A stretch of DNA of 39,136 nt from positions 1 through 39,136 of the forward strand of contig QZAC01000195.1 of the NCBI GenBank assembly GCA_003838065.1, in the 5' to 3' direction. Both the position numbers and the translations under genes were made by a program. The stretch's first letter is position 1. Every line of letters begins with the position of its first letter. A model generated the notes under the pieces. The model made no database searches, was not told the origin of the DNA, and was given only the letters and a program-made list of their open reading frames with translations. The stretch is from Methanocalculus sp. MSAO_Arc2. Lineage in GTDB: Archaea > Halobacteriota > Methanomicrobia > Methanomicrobiales > Methanocorpusculaceae. Below are positions 32,632-39,136 of this stretch, piece after piece.

Positions 32632-33306
32632 TTAGCAGCCCCGAATACCGTCTTGTGTGATGATAAAATTAAATAGCTCACCTTCGGGGCGCGAACGGTG
32701 CTTCATCACTATTGCACGGCGCGTTCCGTTTCGCCGCTCAACTTTAACAATCACTTTTGAGATGTGCGAAAGTACAGTTCCACCAAGTCCAAAGAACCCA
32801 TCTGTTGCAGGGTCCATATAGACCTGGTTTGTGATCAAAACCGGCACGTTATTCTTCCGCGCAACAGCGAGGAGGTCAATCATCTGACGGCCGAGCATTC
32901 TCTGGGCATCGCCGCGCCTCTCAAGCTCTGATCGGTAGAGGGCAGTTGCCGAGTCCATCACGATGAGCCCGATCTGTGCCCTGGCAAAGATCTTCTTTGA
33001 CTCAAGGATCATCAGCCCCTGTTCGGCGAAATCTACTGGTTCGTAGATATACAGACGGGTGGCGAATTCACAGGCGGCATCCTCTCCACCAGATACCTGG
33101 ATGAACCGTTCTGTAGAGAAGCCTTCAGTATCAAAGAAGATAACGCCCTCACCGGTTTTCAGGGCCGCTACCGCCGCCATAATAGCAAAAGTGCTTTTTC
33201 CACTCCCCGGCTCACCATAAATCTGGGTAATTATCTGCCGTTCAAGCCCGCTTCCAAGGATCCGGTCGAGATCCGGACTTCCTGTGGTCACGCGCCCGGT
33301 TTCCAC
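32632..33306 (-). CDS. radB: RadB, RecA-family DNA repair paralogue
   Basis: A 224-residue RecA-fold ATPase, a short paralogue of RadA that lacks the N-terminal DNA-binding domain. Walker A is GEPGSGKST (31-39), Walker B is LIVMDSATALYR, and the L1/L2-equivalent loops are much reduced. It assists RadA in recombinational repair. The gene overlaps the end of larC by 19 bp in the same orientation, so both are read from one transcript. A start 7 codons inside larC is supported by the conserved METGRVTTGSPDLDRILGSG N-terminus. Convergent with dapF across 58 bp. Confidence 0.93.
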   Translation of the reverse strand: METGRVTTGSPDLDRILGSGLERQIITQIYGEPGSGKSTFAIMAAVAALKTGEGVIFFDTEGFSTERFIQVSGGEDAACEFATRLYIYEPVDFAEQGLMILESKKIFARAQIGLIVMDSATALYRSELERRGDAQRMLGRQMIDLLAVARKNNVPVLITNQVYMDPATDGFFGLGGTVLSHISKVIVKVERRNGTRRAIVMKHRSRPEGELFNFIITQDGIRGC

Positions 33307-34484
33307 CCTTCCAGCTCCAATCGCGCCATTTCCTCGGCTTTTCGTTTAATTTCACGAACAGGCAGACCGAGACGATCTGCAGCTCTTGATACTGCATCGA
33401 ACTCGGCCTTGACAGAGATGATCTTTTTCTGCCATATTCCGATCTTTACTTCGATTTCATCCCCCTCCGGGATCCGTATGGTGATTATAGTACGATCCGC
33501 AATGAAACGGTGAACAGAATTGATGCAGCGGATGCCAAGTGTTCCAAGCTCTTCGGCGAGAACGAGAGCAAGCCTCTCGGAATCTTCTTTCCGGCAGATA
33601 ACCCTGATGATGTGTCCCGGCCTTCCTTTCTTCATCATGATCGGACCCGCCGATGCGTCGCGGGCACCTTCCCGTATGAGACGCGCGATGGCAGCTGCGA
33701 TCATCTCGCCATCACAATCATCGACATTTGTTTCCAGGATATCGACGGTTCTATCAGATCCTTCTCCTTCAAAGATCTTCTCATCTTCTATGATCATCAC
33801 CCGCAGGACATTTGGACGTTCGGGCGGATTGCGGGTACCGGCGCCATAACCTACCTGTTTGATCATTCCGTTTACCGGTAAAATCCCATATATGGAATGA
33901 AATTCTGCAAGCAGAGCCGCTCCAGTCGGGGTTACGAGCTCCCCGGTTTCTTCAAGGGTCGGGCGGGTGATAAGTCCGGACTTTTCAAGGATAAAGGCGG
34001 TTGCAGGTGCAGGAATGGGCAATCGGCCGTGTGAAGAGGAAATTGTGCCACTTCCAAGTGGCACCGGGAGCACCATAACTGCATCCGGTGCGAGTGAGAG
34101 CAGCGCAGTGCATGCGCCGATCACATCGGCAATCGCATCATCTGCACCCACTTCATGGAAGTGGGCATGCTTCCCATGGACACGGGTCTCAGCATCGCAA
34201 ATTCTTTCAAAAACTCGCTTTGCCATTGCCTTTGCCTGCTCTGATGCATCAGATTTATTCAGCCGATCGATCACCTCATCAAACGATCGTGTCGTGTCTT
34301 CCGCATGTATCTGGATATATGTTGCCAGGACACCACCCCTTGTTACCTGTGATATTTCCGGTTTTCTGACAATGGCTCCTATCGCATGGAGCACTGCTTC
34401 CCTGTCAGCACCGGCGTCAAGGAGTGCTGCTGTAATCATATCTCCTGCCGCACCGTTTGCCGGGTCAAAGAGGATCAATCGCAT
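33288..34484 (-). CDS. larC: LarC-like nickel-pincer cofactor protein (TIGR00299 family)
   Basis: A 398-residue protein of the LarC family, which in bacteria inserts nickel into the pincer cofactor of lactate racemase. It has the conserved start MRLILFDPANGAAGDMITAA, a His-rich segment HGKHAHFHEVGADDAIADVI (about 100-120), and VDILETNVDDCDGEMIAAAI and the C-terminal ferredoxin-like part. No larA, larB or larE is in view, so the role in this organism may differ; a general nickel-handling function would suit a methanogen. It overlaps radB by 19 bp. Divergent from cdc48 across a 45-bp gap with two palindromes. Confidence 0.88.
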   Translation of the reverse strand: MRLILFDPANGAAGDMITAALLDAGADREAVLHAIGAIVRKPEISQVTRGGVLATYIQIHAEDTTRSFDEVIDRLNKSDASEQAKAMAKRVFERICDAETRVHGKHAHFHEVGADDAIADVIGACTALLSLAPDAVMVLPVPLGSGTISSSHGRLPIPAPATAFILEKSGLITRPTLEETGELVTPTGAALLAEFHSIYGILPVNGMIKQVGYGAGTRNPPERPNVLRVMIIEDEKIFEGEGSDRTVDILETNVDDCDGEMIAAAIARLIREGARDASAGPIMMKKGRPGHIIRVICRKEDSERLALVLAEELGTLGIRCINSVHRFIADRTIITIRIPEGDEIEVKIGIWQKKIISVKAEFDAVSRAADRLGLPVREIKRKAEEMARLELEGWKPGA

Positions 34485-34496
34485 CTTTAAACACTA

Positions 34497-34504
34497 CTTA
34501 TATG
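34497..34504 (+). promoter_or_regulatory. TATA box of cdc48
   Basis: CTTATATG lies about 29 bp before the ATG at 34530, so the message is nearly leaderless. It overlaps the first of two palindromes. Confidence 0.5.
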
Positions 34505-34522
34505 TCCGGACATTGATATCAA
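34502..34522. promoter_or_regulatory. Two adjoining palindromes in the larC/cdc48 gap
   Basis: ATGTCCGGACAT (34502-34513) and TTGATATCAA (34513-34522) are both perfect and share one base. They fill most of the 45 bp between the divergent start codons and partly cover the TATA box of cdc48. Confidence 0.45.
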
Positions 34523-34529
34523 TAAAGTG

Positions 34530-36941
34530 ATGCCTGAAGTATATCTGAAGGTCGACTCAGCCTATCCTGAGGATCTTGGTGGTGGGAAGGCACGTCTTGA
34601 TCCGGAGACGATGCTCACTCTCCGCGTCTCCCCCGGCGATCTTGTAGTTATTGAGGGGAAGAAACGAACCCTGGCAAAGGTCTGGCGTGCGATGGCAAAA
34701 GACTGGGATCAGCAGAAGATCCGGATCGACAAGTTCACCCGAGAAAATGCGGCCGTCTCAATTGGCGATCGTGTTAAGATAACAAAAGTCCAGGCGGCAA
34801 TCGAGGCCAAAGAGGTGGTTATTGCACCTCCTGAGAACCTGCCTCCACAGCTGACGATTCATCTGGAACATGCAGCCCAGGGACTTGTTAACTATCCTGT
34901 TTCAATCGGCGATGTGGTCCCCATTCGTGCGATGATGATTCCACAGCTTGTTGAGTTTAAAGTAATCGCTCTCTATCCTGAAGATGCAGTCATCATCACC
35001 AGAAATACTACCATCACGATATCTGATAAGCCCGCTCCGGGTTTTGAGGGGCTGAAGCGGATCAGCTATGAGGATATTGGGGGCTTAAAAGATGAGTTAC
35101 AGCGGCTTCGTGAGACCATTGAACTGCCCATACGCCATCCCGAACTCTTCAAGACCCTTGGAATCGAGCCACCGAAAGGTGTACTTCTGTACGGTCCACC
35201 CGGTACAGGCAAAACCCTGATCGCACGGGCAGTTGCTAACGAATCAGGTGCTAATTTCATCTCGATTGCCGGACCTGAAGTGATATCAAAGTATTATGGC
35301 GAGTCTGAACAACGGCTCCGTGAGGTTTTTGAGGAGGCAAATGAGAATGCACCATCGATCATCTTCATCGACGAACTCGATTCTATTGCCCCAAAACGCG
35401 AGGATGTAACCGGAGAAGTTGAGCGACGGGTTGTTGCACAGCTCCTCACCATGATGGACGGACTTGAAGAACGTGGAGAGGTAGTTGTGATAGGGGCGAC
35501 AAATAGACTTGACGCGATCGATCCTGCCCTCCGCCGCCCCGGCAGGTTCGATCGCGAGATTGAGATAGGAGTGCCACCAAAGGTCGATCGGCAGGAGATT
35601 CTGAATATTCATACACGCGGGATGCCTATCGACGAGAGTGTCAGAATCGATCTGATCGCAGAACAGACCCATGGTTTTGTCGGAGCAGATCTTGCTGCTC
35701 TTGCAAGGGAAGCAGCGATCAGGGCACTCAGGAGATATATTCCGGAGATTGATCTGGACCAGGATTCAATCCCGCAGGAGGTGCTGGATGAGCTTCGGGT
35801 CAAATCAGATGATTTCCGCGAAGCGCAACGTGAAGTCTTTCCGTCAGCAATGCGTGAAGTTATGCTTGAAGGAACTAACGTCCGCTGGTCAGATGTTGGT
35901 GGTCTTGGATCAGCACGCCAGGAGATCAGGGAAGCCGTCGAGTTGCCACTCACCAACCGGGAGAAGTTTGAAGAGCTCGGGATCAGATCCCCAAAAGGGG
36001 TTCTCCTGTATGGACCGCCAGGAACGGGCAAGACCCTGATTGCAAAAGCAGTCGCCACAGAATCAGGGGCGAACTTCATTCCAATCAAAGGACCCCAGCT
36101 CCTCTCCAAATGGGTGGGTGAGAGTGAACGGGCTGTCCGTGAGATCTTTAAAAAGGCCCGTCAGGTTGCGCCATCGATCATTCTCTTTGATGAGATGGAT
36201 GCGCTCACACCGGTGCGGGGTGGATCTGGTGGCTCTTCCCATACTATCGAGAGTGTGCTAAATCAGATCCTCACCGAGATCGATGGAATTGAGGAGATCC
36301 GCGATGTTATTGTGATGGGGGCGACCAACAGGCCAGATATTGTGGATCCTGCTCTTCTCCGTCCTGGAAGGTTTGATCGGCTCGTCTATATCGGAGAGCC
36401 TGATGAACATGATCGCGAGATGATTCTCAGGATTCATATGCGGAGTATGCCGGTTGCAGGAGGCGTTATCGAAGATTTCGTTGATATCCTCTCTGAATAT
36501 GATTATGGATGCATAGAGAGGATATTTGATACTATTGGATCAGGTTCTGAGATCACAATAGATGCGATACAGGAAGCTGCATCCGGCATGCCAAAGAATG
36601 CAGGGAATCAGCTGAAGAAAAGCGAGATCAGACGGCTTATTCATGAACTGGTTGCCCGGTTTGATCAGCGGTACCCGGATCCAATCCGCGATACACTCGT
36701 CCGAACGGTTGCAGAGCGAACACCCGGATTTGTCGGGTCTGATCTCGAAGGGCTCTGCCGCGAGGCTGGAATGCTCGCAATGCGTGAAGGAGTATCAGCT
36801 GTTGATATGCACCATTTTGATGCCGCCATTGAGAAGATCCACCCGACCATGAACGAACGCCTGAAAGATTATTATTCCAGGATACAACAGCATTTTAAAG
36901 GCGGACTCCCCCGGCAGTCACAGCCGATAGAATACCAGTAA
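34530..36941 (+). CDS. cdc48: CDC48/VCP-type AAA ATPase with an insert in the second ATPase domain
   Basis: A hexameric double-AAA unfoldase that remodels or extracts protein targets, often for the proteasome. The 803-residue protein has an N-domain (about 1-185: double-psi barrel with EVYLKVDSAYPEDLGGGKAR), D1 with Walker A GPPGTGKT at 222-229 and Walker B IIFIDELDS, and D2 with GPPGTGKT at 495-502 and IILFDEMDA. ARG-finger motifs (RRPGRFDR, LRPGRFDR) are intact in both. The usual archaeal length is about 730-760; the extra comes from about 76 residues inserted after the D2 helical part (about 640-715). The C-terminus is short and lacks a hydrophobic-Tyr tail, ending IEYQ. The start follows a promoter with palindromes. 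Confidence 0.95.
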   Translation: MPEVYLKVDSAYPEDLGGGKARLDPETMLTLRVSPGDLVVIEGKKRTLAKVWRAMAKDWDQQKIRIDKFTRENAAVSIGDRVKITKVQAAIEAKEVVIAPPENLPPQLTIHLEHAAQGLVNYPVSIGDVVPIRAMMIPQLVEFKVIALYPEDAVIITRNTTITISDKPAPGFEGLKRISYEDIGGLKDELQRLRETIELPIRHPELFKTLGIEPPKGVLLYGPPGTGKTLIARAVANESGANFISIAGPEVISKYYGESEQRLREVFEEANENAPSIIFIDELDSIAPKREDVTGEVERRVVAQLLTMMDGLEERGEVVVIGATNRLDAIDPALRRPGRFDREIEIGVPPKVDRQEILNIHTRGMPIDESVRIDLIAEQTHGFVGADLAALAREAAIRALRRYIPEIDLDQDSIPQEVLDELRVKSDDFREAQREVFPSAMREVMLEGTNVRWSDVGGLGSARQEIREAVELPLTNREKFEELGIRSPKGVLLYGPPGTGKTLIAKAVATESGANFIPIKGPQLLSKWVGESERAVREIFKKARQVAPSIILFDEMDALTPVRGGSGGSSHTIESVLNQILTEIDGIEEIRDVIVMGATNRPDIVDPALLRPGRFDRLVYIGEPDEHDREMILRIHMRSMPVAGGVIEDFVDILSEYDYGCIERIFDTIGSGSEITIDAIQEAASGMPKNAGNQLKKSEIRRLIHELVARFDQRYPDPIRDTLVRTVAERTPGFVGSDLEGLCREAGMLAMREGVSAVDMHHFDAAIEKIHPTMNERLKDYYSRIQQHFKGGLPRQSQPIEYQ

Positions 36942-36978
36942 CTACTAAAAGGGGTTGGGATCAAACCCACCACTCTAC

Positions 36979-38301
36979 ATGCCCATCAAAGAGGATCCAG
37001 GTTCAGGTGAAAAGTGGTCTTCCAATATCGGTTTTATCCTTGCATCCATCGGCGCAGCTGTTGGTATCGGAAATATATGGCGTTTTTCAACAGTTGTCGG
37101 GCAGAACGGTGGCGGTGCGTATCTCATCCCTTTTCTGCTCGCCGTGGTGCTGATTGCATTTCCCCTGATGGTCATCGAGATCAAGGCCGGCCGTGCGCTT
37201 GCAGCAGATGTTGTGTCGGCTTTTGAGAAGGTCCATCGTGCCTTCTCAAGGATTGGCTGGGTGATGATTGCAATCGGTTTTGTTGTGCTCAGCTATTACC
37301 TTGTTATTACCGGCTGGACGCTTGCATTTGTATTGTATTCATTCATAGGAACAGCAGGTGACTTTGCGCACTTCACAGCCGGATATCTACCGGTACTCTT
37401 CTTCATCACAGCAGCCCTGCTTACAGGAGGGGTTGTTGCTCTTGGTATACAGAAGGGAATAGAGAGAGTAACTGTTACACTTATTCCGGCAAGTTTTGTC
37501 ATCCTCATTGCCCTGGCTCTCTATGCTATCACGCTTCCAGGGTTCGGAGAAGGGATCGCCTTCTTTCTGACACCAGACTTTTCGGTGCTGAGCGATCCTG
37601 CTCTCTGGGGGGCTGCATTTGGGCAGTCATTCTTCTCACTCTCGGTTGGAACAGGCATTCTCCTCACCTATGGATCGTATTTGAGGCGTTCGGTTCCGAT
37701 TGCCCGTTCTGCGGTATATATCACATGTGCCGATATCTCAGTTGCGATTATATCCGGTTTGATCATCTTTCCGATCGTCTTTACATTCGGGTTATCTCCC
37801 GGGATGGGGGCAGAACTCGTTTTCACTACCCTTCCCGAGGCTTTTTCGATGATTCCCTTTGGAGCATGGATAGGTGCGCTTTTCTTCCTCCTCCTCTTCT
37901 TCTCTGCACTTTCAGCGACAGTCTCGATGATGGAGATGCCGCTTTCATCGCTGGTTGCACGGAAAGGTATCTCCAGGAAGAAAGCGAGTGCTGCCCTGAC
38001 AGGCGGAGTGATCGCAGTCGGCCTCCCATCTGCTCTCAGCTACTCTGCCCTGGATCTCACGGTCTCAGGTATTCCTGTTCTGGATGTCCTTGATGAGACC
38101 GTGGGATCGTTTGGCCTGCCTTTCACCGCACTCCTGATGGCAGTTGCATTCGGATGGGTGCTTGATCCAGCCCTCCTCAGGGAGAAAGGTGGGTTGAAAG
38201 GTCCGATCCCACGTTTTATCCTCTGGGTGTGCAGGTATGTGATTCCCCCGGTGCTGGTGGTGGTGCTGATCTTCCTTGGGGTTGATCACATCTTTGGCTA
38301 A
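36979..38301 (+). CDS. NSS-family sodium-dependent transporter (LeuT fold)
   Basis: A 440-residue membrane protein of the neurotransmitter:sodium symporter family with 11 to 12 helices. The signature is GAAVGIGNIWRFSTVVGQNG, followed by GGGAYLIPF: these are the sodium- and substrate-binding unwound part of helix 1 and helix 2. Prokaryotic members bring in amino acids or related amines with sodium. ATG 36979 is preferred; TTG 36955 would add eight residues and has a GGGG stretch nearby. The neighbours do not reveal the substrate. Codon usage is uniform with the flanks. Confidence 0.88.
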   Translation: MPIKEDPGSGEKWSSNIGFILASIGAAVGIGNIWRFSTVVGQNGGGAYLIPFLLAVVLIAFPLMVIEIKAGRALAADVVSAFEKVHRAFSRIGWVMIAIGFVVLSYYLVITGWTLAFVLYSFIGTAGDFAHFTAGYLPVLFFITAALLTGGVVALGIQKGIERVTVTLIPASFVILIALALYAITLPGFGEGIAFFLTPDFSVLSDPALWGAAFGQSFFSLSVGTGILLTYGSYLRRSVPIARSAVYITCADISVAIISGLIIFPIVFTFGLSPGMGAELVFTTLPEAFSMIPFGAWIGALFFLLLFFSALSATVSMMEMPLSSLVARKGISRKKASAALTGGVIAVGLPSALSYSALDLTVSGIPVLDVLDETVGSFGLPFTALLMAVAFGWVLDPALLREKGGLKGPIPRFILWVCRYVIPPVLVVVLIFLGVDHIFG

Positions 38302-38321
38302 CCGATATGCTATTACACCAT

Positions 38322-38342
38322 AATGATCCAGTTCTGATCATT
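38322..38342. promoter_or_regulatory. Inverted repeat before the hexuloisomerase gene
   Basis: AATGATC (38322-38328) and GATCATT (38336-38342) flank seven bases and end one base before the ATG at 38344. This spot usually holds the leader or ribosome-binding region, so a regulatory role is possible. Confidence 0.4.
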
Positions 38343-38343
38343 C

Positions 38344-38958
38344 ATGAACAATGAGAATGATGAGTTGCCTGGATATATGTTCAATACGGCAGAGATGATC
38401 ATTCGTGTTGCTGAGAACCTTGATCAGGAGAGGGCAGGGATACTGATCTCCGAGTTCCTCTCTGACAGGAGGATCTATGTCGCCGGTGCCGGAAGATCCG
38501 GGCTTGTTGCAAAGGCATTTGCGATGCGGCTGATGCACCTTGGCTTTTCATGTTATGTTATCGGCGAAACGATCACCCCGGCGATTGAATCTGCAGACAT
38601 GCTTGTTGTATTTTCAGGTTCAGGGGAAACGAATTCGGTCGTGAATGCCTGTGAAATGGTGCGTGAACTCGGTGGATGGACCTGCCTTATCACTGCCAAC
38701 CCGGGTTCACGCGCAGGAAAACTGGTTGATCTTATCATTGATCTCGGGGAGTCATCAGGTGATCACCGTGACATCCCCCTGGAGTATGAAGTTCGGCAGA
38801 TAACCGGCCTGTACCGATCGGTCTCGGTTCCGATCGGTCGTGGATCTGCTTTTGAAATGGTTGCCCTTGCCTTCTCTGATGCAGTGATATCTGCTCTTAT
38901 GGCGGCACGCCATCTGGATCCTGATGAGATCAGGCTCCGTTTCTCTAATGTACAGTGA
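38344..38958 (+). CDS. hxlB: 6-phospho-3-hexuloisomerase
   Basis: A 204-residue SIS-domain enzyme that interconverts 3-hexulose 6-phosphate and fructose 6-phosphate. In methanogens it works with hexulose-6-phosphate synthase in the ribulose monophosphate route, usually run in the direction of ribulose 5-phosphate synthesis. Marks are IYVAGAGRSGLVAKAFAMRL, VVFSGSGETNSV and the closing PIGRGSAFEMVALAFSDAVI. Length is typical. Start ATG 38344 gives MNNENDELPGYMFNTAEMII. No Hps gene is in view. It is separated from the transporter by 42 bp, with an inverted repeat just before the start. Confidence 0.92.
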   Translation: MNNENDELPGYMFNTAEMIIRVAENLDQERAGILISEFLSDRRIYVAGAGRSGLVAKAFAMRLMHLGFSCYVIGETITPAIESADMLVVFSGSGETNSVVNACEMVRELGGWTCLITANPGSRAGKLVDLIIDLGESSGDHRDIPLEYEVRQITGLYRSVSVPIGRGSAFEMVALAFSDAVISALMAARHLDPDEIRLRFSNVQ

Positions 38959-39005
38959 GACGGATGATATCCGACAACAGGAGAGGCCTCATATTCTTTG
39001 TAGCA

Positions 39006-39136
39006 TCAAATGTCAGGTTTTTTCATGTTTCTGGCGGTGAGGATCAGCTGCCTGAGATCTGCTGCAGCAGATGTAACATCTTTTTTTCCAACCACTGCCG
39101 AGATTACTGCTGCACCATCGGCTCCGGCCGAGATGA
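39006..39136 (-). CDS. thiE: Thiamine-phosphate synthase, C-terminal end (partial)
   Basis: The last 43 residues are visible on the minus strand, cut by the right edge. They read ISAGADGAAVISAVVG, then KKDVTSAAADLRQLILTARN and MKKPDI before the TGA at 39006. The phosphate-loop segment 'AGADGxAVISA' and the following helix are the hallmark C-terminus of thiamine-phosphate synthase (ThiE), which joins the pyrimidine and thiazole phosphates. It could also be the end of a fused ThiD/ThiE. Convergent with hxlB over 47 bp. Confidence 0.8.
   Translation of the reverse strand, partial: ISAGADGAAVISAVVGKKDVTSAAADLRQLILTARNMKKPDI

Noticed and set aside
33967..34530. 187-codon plus-strand frame opposite larC
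   Set aside because: Antisense shadow; it would also run into the cdc48 start region.
1..39136. CRISPR arrays, insertion sequences, prophage or integrase genes
   Set aside because: No evenly spaced direct repeats, no transposase or integrase motifs, and no terminal inverted repeats with target duplications were seen.

Overview
The window comes from a methanogenic archaeon, most likely of the order Methanomicrobiales. The strongest evidence is an eight-gene run of methanogen-specific genes, atwA (component A2) followed by methanogenesis marker genes 3, 6, 5, 15, 17 and 7 and an AhpD-like gene. Supporting evidence is an archaeal 7S/SRP RNA, aEF-1beta, RadB, CDC48, an archaeal-type radical-SAM tRNA methylthiotransferase, and AT-rich TATA boxes about 26 bp upstream of many starts. 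Genus assignment is not attempted.

Layout. 1-1700: a zinc-finger protein gene running off the left edge on the minus strand. 1701-3658: gene-poor, with a small zinc-ribbon protein, a CAT-anticodon tRNA and possible gene debris. 3659-7090: a zinc-ribbon methyltransferase-like protein, SRP RNA, malate dehydrogenase, aEF-1beta with its 53-residue zinc-ribbon partner, and an amino-acid-kinase-family protein of the methanofuran type (MfnE). 7142-9819: a secreted, membrane-anchored phospholipase-D-fold protein, two overlapping small HTH regulators with a palindromic operator, and a membrane-anchored OB-fold protein. 9838-12838: a DASS-type carboxylate transporter, a HEAT-repeat protein and small unknowns. 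12849-15756: a DtxR-like regulator with znuA, znuC and znuB. 15848-22362: tRNA methylthiotransferase, an HD protein, a MerR-like regulator and a divergent two-gene unit encoding a repeat/zinc-ribbon/Yip1-like membrane protein and a PKD-repeat surface protein. 22527-30678: the methyl-coenzyme M reductase activation/marker cluster, ending with an AhpD-like gene and preceded by a HAD phosphatase. 30722-39136: ribose-1,5-bisphosphate isomerase, DapF, RadB, LarC, CDC48, an NSS transporter, 6-phospho-3-hexuloisomerase and the end of thiE.

Functional themes. The marker cluster concerns the ATP-dependent maturation and activation of methyl-coenzyme M reductase. R15P isomerase and hexuloisomerase belong to archaeal pentose/RuBP metabolism. 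The znu genes form one metal-uptake unit with its own regulator. The least understood parts are the PLD/OB-fold/HTH locus and the repeat-Yip1/PKD locus. Two genes cut by the window edges (left zinc-finger gene, right thiE) and two short genes (53 aa and a candidate of 54 aa) were read directly from the bases. Functional calls rest on motifs and family knowledge read by eye; no database search was run.
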